Counted from the first letter of the stretch, positions 50,044 through 63,628 are shown. The stretch: 64,000 nucleotides of DNA from Dioscorea cayenensis subsp. rotundata (GCF_009730915.1 NC_052479.1:1240001-1304000), one strand, 5' to 3'. Notes: generated by a model from the sequence alone, not told the origin. Translations and numbers: made by a program.

Positions 50044-52043
50044 CTTATTCCTCCACTACAAATGCCACTCCATCTTTATTGAAGTTGTGTGTTGTGTGAT
50101 CCACCACCTGCACAATTATGCATAATCATATTACAAAGAAACAATGTCTGCAGAATTGAAATTGAGCATATTGTGAATGTAACAAGTGGGAAATTCAAAA
50201 AGATGTCAGCAATAAGTTTTAATCTTTTATCGTATATGTAATTATCTAAAATTCATTTATTGACATAGAAACAATGGGAAGGGGAAAAAAGTGTAGGAAT
50301 GGTTCTATGCTTAAATAACCAACTGATATCAGTAATAGCAAGTGCTTTCAGTTCTACAAGACAATCAAGCAAAGTTTATTTCCAACAAAACATTAATTGT
50401 ACTGAAATCTCTAAATTTTTATTTTCGTAGTTCATTGTGCATGAGAAATACAACTTCATGTTGCATTTGTTTGAATTTGTAGCAAATATGAACTGATAGA
50501 AAAAAGTTTTGTTATCTTACCTAGAATACAAACTGAATATAAAACTACTTCTCAAGACTAGAACATTGGAGATGTGTTGCAGCAGTGGGAAGAAACAAAT
50601 GAAAGAATAATTAGTGACGGGCAAGACCTCAAATTCAAAGTCAATTACTATGGGGATGCAGTGGACAGCAACTAAACTAGGTCCTACATTAAATTTCATG
50701 TGCATCATAATATGAAAGTAAAATGGAAATGGCAGGAACATGATGAAAAGATGAATATAAGGAAAGAGAGCAAGATTATTACATTGGTGTTGCTCAACTC
50801 CAGATTGTAAAAATCCATCGTCTTCAGCTTGAACAAAGGACCAGCATGCCATGTCCCTACATTTAGCTTGAGAAATTTTGGACCAACTATTCGAAAAACA
50901 TACACATCATCTGGATGAGGAGGTGTGTAATAATGCCCACAGGATGAGAGAACTACTCTCCCACCATTATCAGTCTTTATTTCACCCTCATCAATAATAG
51001 TGGGCTTAGAGACCCCAAGATACCATTCTTCACCACCAATAGAGCCCAAGCATTGGGTCACACCAGCATGATGAGTAATCTTAGAAAATTTAAGAGCTCG
51101 ATCTTTCAAATTCATGATATAAAACCTACGAGAAGATAGGAGGATTCCAACTCAGCATCTTTTGAGAAGAGTAGCCTCTTTGAGAGGGCAGTATCATTAA
51201 AGTTGTGATGAACAAAAGGATGAATAAAGTAAAGCTAAACCTAATGGAGTACCACAAACAAAGTAGAATTGAACAAAACTCCAATGATTGTCATGCAAGC
51301 ATGATAACTAACATAATGCTTTACAATATATGAATCTAAAAACTTTGTTTGCATCTGTTGCGAGTTCACTTTTTCATCATTCTTGAATTTAGAAGAGAAA
51401 AAATCTTAAAATGATCCATATATTCGAATCTAGGAACTTTGGTTTGTATTTGTTATACATTCACATTTTCATCATCCATAGCAAAATTTAGAATGGTATA
51501 AGACCCAATTGATCGATATGCAAACATGATAACTTATTATATATCTCTATGCATCTAAGAGCTTCAGTTTGCATCTATTATGAGTTCACAGTTCATCATC
51601 CCCACAAAAATTAAGATGATCTATAAACATGCATGATAACTTGTATACTGTTCCATATCTCTGTAAATGTAGGAACTCTTGTTTGCATCTGCTATGAGAT
51701 CACATTCATCATCCTAGGAAAAATCAAGTACATCAATGGATTTGTAAAGCATTCTAATTTCATTCACATGAGTGAGGAGATCTTAGCTAAAATTCTACAA
51801 TGGAGTTACTAAATACAAAAAAATCATCACAAAATTAAGAAAACAAAGAAATTTAAGATTGTAAAAATTGGACCTTGGGGTACCACGGTGGAGCTCCAAC
51901 TGAGCATCATCAGGGCCAAACCCTTTGCCATCATAGGAGGACAACACCACCTGACCAAACTCTGCGAAGCTCTCCGGCGTGGCGTCGATGGGTTTAAGCT
52001 TAACAATTCTCGGCTTAGAATCAATAGCACAAGAAGAACTCAT
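50044..52043 (-). CDS. Ureidoglycolate lyase/hydrolase-like cupin protein
   Basis: Three exons on the minus strand: 52043-51874, 51125-50783 and 50106-50044, 191 residues with consistent phases. The start MSSSCAIDSKPRIVKLKPID is chosen over an upstream in-frame ATG because that one lies in a hydrophobic, unconserved leader. Family motifs are ATPESFAEFGQVV, GPDDAQLELHRGTPRFYIM, ITHHAGVTQCLGS, CGHYYTPPHPDDVYVFRI, the signature LNVGTWHAGPLF, and the last exon VVDHTTHNFNKDGVAF. This is the ureidoglycolate lyase (AllA-like) cupin fold, represented in Arabidopsis by At2g35810-35830. In bacteria the family splits ureidoglycolate to glyoxylate and urea. Plants use a different amidohydrolase (UAH) for that step, so the plant cupin's role is open. 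The last exon is short and supported by splice sites plus motif only. Confidence 0.9.
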
Positions 52044-52580
52044 CTGAAACACAACAAAATCAAGCAAGAAGCTCAATCAAAGAACAAATTCAAGGAAAAC
52101 TACAACCATTCATGGCTTCTCCTACCTTCGATCTTAGGGTTGAAGACGAGACGCGGGGGATTCCAAGCGGAGAGCTTCTCAGTGCGAGCATCTACAAAAG
52201 AGAGATAATTCAAGGTAGTGATGGGTTTTTTTTGGTTGTATACCCTCACAAAAATAGGTAATTAGCATCCTAATAAAAATTTATATATATATATATATAG
52301 AGAGAGAGAGGCAATAAATCATCTGCGGGCATTCGTATACAGTGCTACACTGAGGTATAATAAATGGTTAACTGGGTTAATTAGGTTAGGCTTAGATTTT
52401 TATTGGTTTTTTGTGGCTCTAGTAGTAAAAATAGGGTTGGACGGCTGAAATTGTTTCAGTTACTGTGCTGAGTACATCCCATTATTTACTGTTTATCGAA
52501 TAGCAAAGAACCGTTGGATTGAAATCCAACGGCCCACAGCAACGTTCACTTAATATGTGAACATCCGTAGATGATTGAAG

Positions 52581-52611
<31 letters not shown>

Positions 52612-53967
52612 GACCGATAATCTAGATATATCTACAATTGTCATCGGATCGTTTTGATTATTATAAACAGTATCAAAAAATTGTTCTACATTCCATATAT
52701 ATATTATATATTTATAAATTTTTTTTTATTTGAGAGAACTAGAGGAGAGTAAGAACCATGGAATCATATTTGGTGATGAAGGGATCTCAATAGTGGCTAG
52801 TAAAAGTAAATAATATCTTTCTAAAAATTATATTTACATATATATATATATATATACACTGTATCATCTATCCATTGTCTACTTTTGGATTTCAATCCAA
52901 CGATCTCCATCAGAGGCAGAGAATTACATAAGAAATTCTTATTCATTTCCATTGTTCACACAAATAGTGATATTGTGCTTATAAATATTAATACAGTAAA
53001 AAAATGGGATACGCAATATTTTGATATGAATCGTTTAATCATAATAATTATAGTGACTTAATCAATCAGAGTTGCCCAACCCTATTTCTGTAAGACTTAC
53101 GGAAAAATTAATAAAAACACTAGACATATATCAATCTGTTTCTTTGCCGGTACATAACTTAGCACTCTTATAATTACTGTTTATATATCAAGTTGTTCTT
53201 TAAACTCTCTATTTTTTTTTATTTTTTTAACTCTCTATCTTTTACTTTTTAAATCCTGCGGATGAGCATCCGCAGTTGATGTTTGTTCTATAAATATAAA
53301 TATAAATATATCCACCATAAATTTAATTTAAATTTTTTTTTTTGCTTGCAAAACTCTTATGACTGAGCCAACAACCTGACACCTGAGTTAAATTCCCTAC
53401 TGGCTACTGCTATAAAACGAGGACATGTGATATGATATAATTAAAAAACAGACGTACACCTGAGACAAGGTTTGTCTATATTTACTTAATAAAAAAACCA
53501 AACTACCTCTCAAGTTAATTGATATTATCCATGGACACATAAATATAATTCATACAAGAGCAATCATATTAGAAAATATCCATCTTTACAGGTATAGAAG
53601 AAAATCTTCTTAAAAAATTTTCATATTTATCCGTTCGATACAAATGCAAATGCAAATACAAATACAAATATTCTAAGGGGTGTATATGAAAATAAAAACC
53701 AATTCATAAGTCATAACAAAACAAGTTAAACAACTTCCTCTTTTTGCTTGTTTTCCTTTTGCCTATTTTCCTTCAATGCAAACACACATCAATACAGACA
53801 TAAATTTGACTGTTTGAGCCAATAATCAGAAGAAAAGGACACTCATGGTACATTTACAAGACTGATACATGAATATATACAGATAAAATCAAGAACACAA
53901 AAGTAGTAAACAAACAGTCAAAAATCCCGAAAAGAAACAAACTCAGGTGAAAATTGGCTGGCTCAGT
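52044..53967. other. Intergenic region with nested inverted repeats
   Basis: Upstream of the ureidoglycolate lyase-like gene and downstream of the kinase gene. It contains (TA)n at 52277-52300, 52585-52611 and 52838-52856, the element at 52317-52576, and a related inverted fragment at 52860-53285. No exon was recognised. Confidence 0.55.
52317..52576. mobile_element. Short TIR element with internal hairpin
   Basis: The left end aatcatctgcgggcattcgt and the reverse-complemented right end aatcatctacggatgttcac are clearly related. At 52511-52532 a perfect palindrome with 10-bp arms (ccgttggatt/aatccaacgg, 2-bp loop) occurs. The element sits between two (TA)n runs, suggesting insertion into a TA microsatellite. 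Confidence 0.55.
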
Positions 53968-56900
53968 TCAGTGATATGAGAAGGAAAGCCATGGATGTTG
54001 TAGTGCTTGTTTTGCTGTTGGTCTTCTCTGTGGGTTTATCTGAAGGAGGTGTTCGAGAAAATCGAGAAACATCTTGTCTGATACTTGCAGTTCTCGAGCC
54101 AAAGTTGATTTTTCAGGTATCAAATATTCAATCTGGTCGGTTTCCTGAAACAAATGAATTCAATGCCTCATGTAAAGATTGCTAATAAGAAGTCTAGTTT
54201 GCGTATATGTGCGGAAAGTAAAGAAGGCAACTGATCTTTACTTAAAAAGTATAGAGAGCAGAAGAGCACAGAGTTAAACAGATTATCTCATTATAAACAT
54301 TGTAATCGGGTTGAGTGAAAGTACTACGTTCATGTAAAGTTTTTAAATTTGCAAGTATATGAAAAACAGTTAACTGCAGTATGCATACAGAGGAATAACC
54401 TGAAATTTCAACAATATACTCAATTCACAAGAAGAAGAACATAATCTTAACCTCATTTGTATAGTAGAGATCATAGTCATCTGTGAAGTATTTGTGTGTT
54501 TCCAATCCCATCTTAAGCATCTCCATGTCAATTGGGCCAACTATCCCAATCATGCGGGCAAGCATCATCACCACTGAATCATTTGGGAAAAGAACCTATT
54601 ATGGTACAAAAGTGCGTTAATAACATCATCCACTGTATTTGATTTCAGACAAGAAAAAAAGAATCAGACATTATATTTTGTCGCATGTAATGATTAATAA
54701 TCTAGCTGATGAAGTAAAGCAACAGCAAACAAAATAGATCCGGGCATTTAGAAGTATGTAAATTACTAACAAGAGTGACTATGGATACATAAAAGAAAGT
54801 CAACTTACGTCGCCAGAGTAAAGTTCGGCTAGTATACAACCAAGAGACCAAAGATCAATCCTTTGGTCATAGGAAAGACCAAGAATGACTTCAGGAGCCC
54901 GATAAGAACGTGATTGTACATACAAGCATAAGTTGTCTGTCAGAAAGCAACTGCTTCCCAGATCAATGACCTTAATTTCACATCGACTGTAGCTCTTTAT
55001 AAGGATGTTCTCAGGTTTCAAGTCACAATGGATTATTCCCAATTGATGCAAATATTCCAGGGCCTCCAAACACTGGCGTGCTATAGCCTGAATAAAGGAA
55101 AACTGTATGTTAAACCACCACTAGAAGTGAGAACTATGTTTAAAGGTTCTTCCTGTTACTAAATAGGCTCTTTTAGTCAACAAAAATAAAATTTCATCCT
55201 AATGTTTCTTAGGTAATGCCGTAATGCAACCATTCAAGAGAGAATACATATGCATTTCTGGGATTTTAAACATAGAAAAATGGCATAAGAATATATTAGG
55301 ATGAAATTCAGAATCATGTTCTGTTAACTAGATGTGTTCGAACTAGCATACAAAGTTGAGTCATGGAATACAATTCATCACAAAATAGGGAAGATTACCT
55401 GTATTCTCGGCAATGTGAAATATACATCCTCACCAGAATCCTGGTTATATTTCTGAAACTCATAAAGGTTGGCTCGTAATAACTCACAAACAATAAAGAG
55501 ATGTTCCTGCAGCACAGCAACATGATCAAGTTCTGAAAGAAAAACAAAAACTTAAAGTAAACCTTTTAGTCATATGGTTGATTTTAGTAGAAGACTAAAT
55601 TGCATGCAACAACCTCCACAAAGATCAGTTTAGGTAATAAGCTTAAGAAACCTGCACTATACTGAAGCGATCTTGTTCAAACACATTAAGATATGACAGA
55701 CCATTCTTACTATACTGATAGCTTACTTGGCACAATTAAATTGCTGTCAAAGAAAGTAGCATATCAGAGCTCTCATAGGAAGAGATATGAGCTAGCTTTT
55801 TTGCCGAGAAGGGAAGTCTTACTTGTGATATTATATAATGATGTTCACAACTATTCTCTTGGCTAGCTTAGCAAAATTCATCTCTCTGACTATAATAAGC
55901 AAAAGCATATTGGACGATTCTCTTTTCTGATATTTCCATAAAATATTACACAGTATAAACTTCTATAGTGGCATTGAACCAAGAAAGGTATTGCCAACTT
56001 TTTATTTCTATCAATGTGCAATCTATAAATAACTTCCTGATGTATATGTGTGTGTGTGTGTGTGTGTGCATAAAACATCCGACCAAATAGGGATGGGACA
56101 CTCTTCTTTGCACCTTGAGGAAAATAGTTGCTGATCTCTACTAAATATGGCCAATCCCTATTTATTCTTTTTATCAATGTCTTGCCTACATTAGACCTCC
56201 GCATTTTATTCACAAGCAAGAAAATAGCACCTTGGCGCTTCTTGCAAATACACCCTCTTAGTCAAGGACTAGGTGTCCTACAACTTTGCTTTTAAAAACA
56301 TCCGGATATGTGAAATCAAGCCACAAAGGCCACAAAGGTTTCATATCAACATCAAGTTTTTTTTGTTTTTTTTGTTTTTTTTGTTTTTTTTGTTTTTTTT
56401 TTTGGGGAAATGTGGACAACCCACAGATTCAAACCTCAACCTTTGATTCGGGGGGAAATGAAACACCAACTTTGCTATTATAGGGGTGGTTCACCGTCAA
56501 GCTCTCAATTCTAACTGTATAACATTTTTCATAAAGAAAATTTTGGAAGACATCTTTGGGGAAACTCGCCTTCAATTGCGTCAAAAGATAAATCCATGTA
56601 TCAAACGAAAGATTTTAGAATTTGAAGCAAACTATGTTCAACAAAAGATCAGAAAGATTAGAATCACTACCTGGTGATAGAAATAGTCATACAAACGCAA
56701 CAAGTGACGCTCATCTGCAGGATCATTCTTATTCACATACTTGAGAAGCTTGATCTCATCCAAACTCTGGTCAAAGAAATCCTTATCATTTTTTATTATT
56801 TTAAGGCACACATCTACACCCATCTGAAGGTCATGTGCCTGAACAACCTTGCTGAATGCAGCTGAACCAAGATATTCAGTGACATAATACCTCCCTCCTA

Positions 56901-59287
56901 TAACAGAATTTAGCACGATTGGCAGATCTTTATTTTCCTCAAAGCCAGTTCTGTTGTTTGTTGCCAAAAATGTCAGCACCAGAACATAAGGTGCATTGAC
57001 TGCATCACATGAAAAATTTGAACAGGAAAAATTTAGATTAACCTGTTTTTGCGATGCACGATTCTCAGGTCAAAGATTTCATATTCTTCCTCAAGAGAGT
57101 TGTAAGCGGGAAGCTCATCGATGACACCATGATCCTTATCACCAACCTCAACAGATTCAGAATCTTTCATTTCTCCGTTCATTGTTCCATAGTCAATTAT
57201 ATCAAAGGCATCATTTCTAACAGGTTGGCGAGGTTTCCCCTTTACATTTTGGATATCGACGCCTTTGCTTTGCAAAACCTCATGATGTGTACTGGTAAAA
57301 CATCCTTCTACAACATACTTTGAGCTTATGATATCCTTCCTGTAAGATGTAGGGTCATTACCTGCAGTCACCAGAACCAAGACTCAGCAAGGATGGATAC
57401 AGACATGGCGAAGAACACAGAATCATAGATTGAAATGTGCTTAAGTAAAAAAGAAACATCAGGTCTATGTGGTAGTGAAGTGAAACTACATGGGAAAAAT
57501 GGAACCCAGGAATAAAATTGACAGAGATTTTTGGTAAACACTTTTAAGCTAAATCTATATTTTTAACAGCTGAAAACTAATTCAGATAGGAATCGCAATC
57601 CTGAGGAAAGATTTGATACTAGATGAAATAGGCAATTTCAATCTACATAAAAAATATAATAAGCAAAATGAGTACACCATTCAATTCATGACATTTACAA
57701 TTTATGCTCGTTCAGGTACTAATAGTGAATATAAGTCTAGAGCAAATATTTATTTTACTTAAAGTACCACTAAAACTAAATTCAAGGAAAGCTTCTACAA
57801 GAACAATATCAAACATTAAAGAATGTCATGTTTTGATGAGAATGAACCAGAAATCAGAAAGTAAAAACACTCAATTATAACAGCAAATGAGGAGCAACCC
57901 AATTGCAACTAACCTGGTTCTAAACTTTTCTTCTCTCCTTCCAGTTTTGGATCATGAACTGAATTCTCAACCAGGTGAACAGTTTCAGGGGGACCATCTA
58001 CTCGCTTTAACTGATACTCAGTAACCCCACATTCCTCTAATCTTTCAGTCTCATCATCCATTATCAAGTAGCGCTCATACACAGTTGAATCTGGGTTTCC
58101 AGTTCTCTCAAAATCATGTGCTTTCTTCAGTCCACTACAGCAATCACAAATTGGGAATGAGTAGCTATAAACTTCAGTGCAACCCTCACACTTCACATCC
58201 TTATCATGACCATTCTTATCATGCACAGAAACATCGTTCTCCTTCCTGAACTTCTCCTCGGCCTCAATAGACATCACAAACTTATCCTCACCATGCCATC
58301 CAGCAGAGTTTGTGGTCAAGAATTGTGAATCAATAAGGTGATACTCAAATGGATCATCATACCAATGAGTATCACTAAAGGGGTTCACACTATGATAATC
58401 ACGAGCAGTTTGAAATTCTGAATACCTACCCGATGAATCCTCAGATCCAGCTCGAACTGGAGACCAGAGTGCACATGGATTCAAAAACTCTGAGAAAAAA
58501 AAAGATGACAATCACAATCACAATGTGTTAACAAGTTGTCATTTCTAGACCTACCCAACAACCCAAATTGCAAGAATGAGCTGGTGAGCATTGAAAAATA
58601 AGAAACTTTTCACTGATCCTTTGGACTGGAAATTAAGCAAAAGAAATGAAAATGTTTCAGCTTTAGATTTGCTTTGATAAACACTAAAAACATACCATTT
58701 ATATAATCTACCCAACAACCAGAGCTGATGAAAAGCTAAACTTTGCAGCAATTCAATCGAATCCTATAAATTCTTCACAAAATACAAAAGAGAAAGCCAA
58801 ACTCTAATGTACAAATTAAGATGCTCCCCAGAAGTTGTTAATAATCCTAACAATTGATTCAAAAAATAACTTCTAGTTGCCAAAAGTTTGAATCTTTCCA
58901 TTCAACTAATCTCACAAAGTTCTCAAACAGAGAAAAAAAAAGAAGATAAAATAGCATTAAAAGTTAAAACTCCAAGGATTGAATAAGTATTTACTCTCCG
59001 ATCAGTGCAGCCCGCCCTAAAACCCCAAACGAATTGAAACCAACGAACAGCTACGAGTTCAAAGCCATACCCGAAGGAGAAGAACCCATGCTAACAAACG
59101 CATCACCGGAGCTGGAGGTGGAGCTAGCAGCGCGATTCTCCGGCGTGATTCGCACCGGAGGAGGGCGGGACACATCAAGGTCGGTTCCGAGTGCGATCAC
59201 GTCGTCTTTCAGTGCTGCAGCGGCGAGGGAGAAGCCTCGGGCGTTGAGGAAGTCGAGCACTTCCCGCAGCCGCGGGGATTCCGCCAT
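53968..59287 (-). CDS. Plant DYRK-type dual-specificity kinase with LisH-like N-terminus (DYRKP)
   Basis: Eight exons: 59287-59071, 58489-57914, 57361-57043, 56950-56671, 55506-55399, 55087-54809, 54595-54452 and 54144-53968, about 699 residues, all in phase. Residues 5-32 (LREVLDFLNARGFSLAAAAL) resemble a LisH dimerisation motif, followed by about 350 residues of acidic, low-complexity linker. The kinase domain runs from about 392 to 693: glycine loop LGSAAFSKV, Lys421 in CLKIIK, Glu436, HCDLKPEN with Asp522 (the DYRK HCD form), DLG at 542-544, and SRSYRAPEVILGL. The YxY autophosphorylation site is CLY at 554-556, keeping the second Tyr only. It ends with HLLQINPQRRPTAKQALQHP. Arabidopsis relatives are At1g73450/73460 and At3g17750. 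Substrates are unknown. Confidence 0.94.
56357..56495 (-). mobile_element. tRNA-derived SINE in kinase intron 4
   Basis: On the minus strand, tagcaaagttgg (56477-56466) matches the pol III A-box consensus at all 12 positions, and ggtttgaatc (56435-56426) fits the B box 42 bp further on. A short body leads to a tail of A8C units repeated about five times (56403-56357). A possible imperfect target duplication is catcaag/cgtcaag. It has no shared body with the 10264 family. Confidence 0.75.
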
Positions 59288-61147
59288 CGTTGCCGTCGTC
59301 GTCGGAGCTCAGGCGAGTCAAGGAGGAGAGGGAAACGGCATCAGTGAAACGGGGAAACGAGAAGAGGGATACGCGGGAACGAGGGCAACGAGGAAGAAGG
59401 ACATGGTTTTGAAGAACAAGGGATCGGATTCGTCGCGATGAAGAAGAACACGTGAGGGCAAAATGGTAAATGTAATAGAATGACACGTAGGATGGAGTGT
59501 GGGTCCCACGAGTGAATTTGATGCTTACGTGGACTATGATTATCGTGCGGTGGGCCCTTGTCTTTTTATGCGTTTTTACTTTTTACCCCTTTGAAAAGTT
59601 TTGTATTATTTATTGCTTTTTTTTTTGGCTTTGATAACCCTGTAAATTGATTATTTACAACATTGATATTTGTGTGAATACTAGTTATTAAGCAAAAGGA
59701 CATAATTTAAATGATTTTTTTTTTTCAAATCTCAAAATGTTTTTTTTTTAACACGAAATTATGTGTCTCTTCATTTTTGAGACACAAACTTTAATCAGCA
59801 TCTTTTCATTATTAGCCACTGGACACAACATTTAATTAAGTGTTTTTTTTTTATTGTAAGACCAATTATTTTTATTATTTTTATTATTATTTAATATGAT
59901 AAATAAAACCCATCATTTAGATTTGACATTTCACCCTCCTCTCACAAAACCAAATTATTCAACAATACACGTCATCAGTCGACATCCAGAGATGCATTGT
60001 TTATTAGAGATATTTACGATTGAATCATAATCTAAATATTATTATTTATATAAACACTGTATAAATATTATTATATATTGTTAAAGATTGTATATAAACG
60101 GATTATAATCGTTAGATGCAAATCCAACTGCTATTATAGATATCTTCATATTTAAAATTTAAATAAATTTTTGGATGATTTGTTATATATATATATAGAC
60201 AAGAAAATACCCTAAAAGTTATAAAAGGAAAAGGTTAGTATTATGGAATATTTTTAAAAAAATATTCGTGATATCTTGGCCATATCTTTTCCACTTTAAA
60301 TTAAATTAAATTACTGGTCCCATAATTGAAAAGAGGAAAAAGGAAAAACTATATTCAAATGATGAGTTTCCCATACCGTTTCCCTTCGCATTACTAATTA
60401 ACTAAAGCATGATCTGGGAAACGTTTCCCAAGTTGGTAGGAGGTCTTGTGGCGGTTGGTCCGCGTAACAACTACTGTCCCTGCTGTCTTTGTCTCCTTTA
60501 GTTTACAGTCACCGCCCGGTCACAATTACCTGCCAAGATTACAAACAAATTTATGAAATAAGTTGCTGCCGTTTATTACTTAAACATGTATTATAAGTAT
60601 TCTTTAAGGATTTTTATAATTATATATAATAATACTTTTAAAAGTTTGTGCGTCTTTAATTATATATATAAAAGAGGTTGTGTCATCTACGAGATTCTTC
60701 ATCTACAAATATTCACAGTTCACAAGTGGTCGTTTAATTTAAATCCAACGAATTTAATTTTAGATGCTTGATTATAATAGTAATTGAATCAATTTTAAAC
60801 ATCAAATCCTATTTTTCTTAGCACCTACAGAAAAATTATAAAAATCAAAACACTAACTCACTACCCATTTCGAAACCGATTTATTTCTCTCTATTATATT
60901 ATTGTACCTTATTACTATCCTTAACTGTGTTCTACTTGTATCATATATATGTAATATGAGTAATGATATTTTTACCGAAAAGATTTTCTGAATAGGTTTC
61001 TTCAATGATGTGGATGCCAAGTTGGTATCCATGTTAGCATCCACGTCATTCTTTCTCTCTCTTTTTAAAAAAAAAAAATTATTTCTTTTTATTATTTAAA
61101 ACCTAAATTTAAACCTTTAATCGTAAACAACAAACCGAAAACTCTCT

Positions 61148-61251
61148 CCCTAAACCCTAAATAGAAAGGTTTATGGTTTGTCATTTAGGGGTTAGGGCTT
61201 AGGATTTAGGGTTTAGGGTTTTAAGATTTAGTATTTATTATTTAGGGTTTA
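61148..61251. repeat. Interstitial telomere-like repeats in both orientations
   Basis: ccctaaaccctaaa at 61148-61161 faces ttaggggttagggctt and tttagggtttagggttt at about 61184-61230, with another tttagggttt at 61241-61250. The unit is the plant TTTAGGG telomere repeat, degenerate and in inverted arrangement. Confidence 0.65.
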
Positions 61252-61400
61252 AGTTTTTAAATTTTTGGGTATATGATTTTGTAGCATTTGGGTTTAAGAT
61301 TTAAGATATTATTTTATATTTTTTTTTTTATAATTTTAAGATTTAAATTTAAAATTTATATAGAAAAAAATGGCGTGGATGATGATGTGGATGGCAAGTT

Positions 61401-61620
61401 GGCATTCACCTCATCCGGCAAATCTATTTGAGAAATCTATTTGATAAAAATGGCATCGCTCTATTTATATAAGTTTATGTGTAAATTATCTTGCACTAGG
61501 GTGGGTGCGGCGAGGTCGGCATTCACCTCATTCTGCAAATCTATTTGATAAAAATAGCATCGCTCTAGTATATAAGTTTATGTGTAAATTACCTTGCACT
61601 AAGATGAGCGTGGTGAGGTG
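61401..61620 (+). repeat. Two-copy ~117-bp tandem duplication
   Basis: Copies start at 61401 and 61518 with ggcattcacctcat. Both contain caaatctatttgataaaaat, gcatcgctct, tataagtttatgtgtaaatt and ccttgcacta or close variants, and both end in a g-tg-ggtg/gcggtgagg-like stretch. A related fragment, gatgtggatgccaagttgg, lies at about 61008 and again as gatgtggatggcaagttgg at 61384. Confidence 0.7.
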
Positions 61621-63586
61621 TTGCAGAGATGAGAATATTCAGATGGATATGAAATATTACAAAGAATTAATTAAAAATAGATTTTGAGCAACATATATTA
61701 CTAACAAGTTAAAAAAAGTTGATAAATATAATATGAATATATGTTTTGACGACCATATAAAAGATTGTAGAAGACACAGAGGTAAACTTATAAAAATGTT
61801 TAGTAAAATTTTTATGAATATGACTGAATTTATCTATCAAATTATTTAACTCTTGATAGAATAACATAAAAACGAAATATTTTATGTAGTCGATCCAAAA
61901 TAGTCAAAATTAATGGTTTATTGATGTTGGTGGTGTTTACTTCTCGATAATACTACCATTCAAGCATAGCAAAGAGTTGTGACATTTATCTCTCAATGAT
62001 ACCACCATCAAAGTATAAAGAAGTTTATGAAAATAGTTTTAGGAAGTCAATCAACTTTACCATAACAAATTTGTTATTTTATCTCATTCAAAACTCAAAA
62101 GTTTTCGGAAAAAAAAAAAAAATATTTATTAAATTATTTTCGTTTCAAAAGTATATACTTTTATTTAAGAGTACTCTCCGTATATGAGTGCATTTATGAT
62201 ATGTGATATTTCATAAATAGGTGAAATTATTCCCTTTCTCCCATTATAAATATCTATTTCTAAAAACTTTTTTTTTTTTTATGTTTCAAATTAATAATCC
62301 GCATATTTAATGTAAGGATTAATTTTTAAATTTAATTTTACCAACAATATGTTTTCTACTGTTGTTACCATAAATGCACAACTTTTGTTGTACAATAATC
62401 AAAACATTAAAACAACACAATTATGTGGTTTGATTGATGGGAACTATGTCCACAGATAGAAGAGATCCTTTATTCTTTTGGAGAAAAATTGATACAAAAG
62501 ACATAAAAAAAACAAAAAAATCATAATATAACCCTTCTCAGAAAAACTGGTTCAAATTGCTCCAAATAATATATGAGAAAATTTAATTAAGTCTTACCAT
62601 TACAGACGTTTAATTTTTTTTTTCCGGATAGAGCTACCAAAATTTTGGGTCTAGTCATAATTTAAAACTGATTATCGAGGAATTCAAGGCGTCTCAATAA
62701 CTTTAGTAGATAAAGAGAGAATGATAAAAAATGTAAAAAATGAAAACTAAACATTAAACATTACAAATGGCACAAATGGAGTAGTGTCTTTAATTTTTTT
62801 TAAGTATCTAGACACTAATTTCTACCATATCAGCATCTCATTCAAATTTATATGTGTGTATATATCATATAATGCAAATTTTATGGCAAGTGTCAGTAAA
62901 ATTACTCTCATAAAATAACAATTAAATAAAATAACAATTAAAAAAAAAATACATAGCTGTATTCAACATTTGAATGCACACAAATAGACATAATTTCCCC
63001 CTTTTTCAGAACTAATACATTAAATGCTGAATGAATCCTTAGTTGGCAACTCTTTGATTAAATAATGTGCAAGAATACAAGACAAATAAGTAGAGCCCTA
63101 CATTAACAACATGAATGTGAAACTCTTGTCAATGTTTTGGGAAAGGTTTGGTTGTATCTCTTGTGGGGGGAACTCACGTATTAAATGAGTTAAGGGGACC
63201 AAATATGTTGTTTTTTTTTTAATCAAAAATTATAAGCCGTATTAAAAAAAATACACAAATACAGTGATGTACCTGATATAGTGGCTTAATGATTCTTTAA
63301 AGATTTATTATATAGGATGAGCTAATACATAAGATAATAAAGACCCATCATGTGCGCTCAACGTGATATATCAAGTAACTTTGGAAGGATGGAACTCACA
63401 ATATCACCAAATAAATAATAAATAAACAATGCTCTACAATACTGAGGATTCCAATAAATAGTGTATAAACAGTAGTAATATAATATGTAAGTGTAAGGTG
63501 TCCAGACACTCGCCTATACAAACTACTTAAGAGCCTAACCACTTGCTCTAATCAAATGTTGGCACAAATGATTGTATTCCCTTGGC

Positions 63587-63628
<42 letters not shown>

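Noticed and set aside
60400-60540. GC-richer patch as a possible exon or promoter
   Set aside because: No open frame with recognisable similarity and no splice signals in a sensible arrangement.
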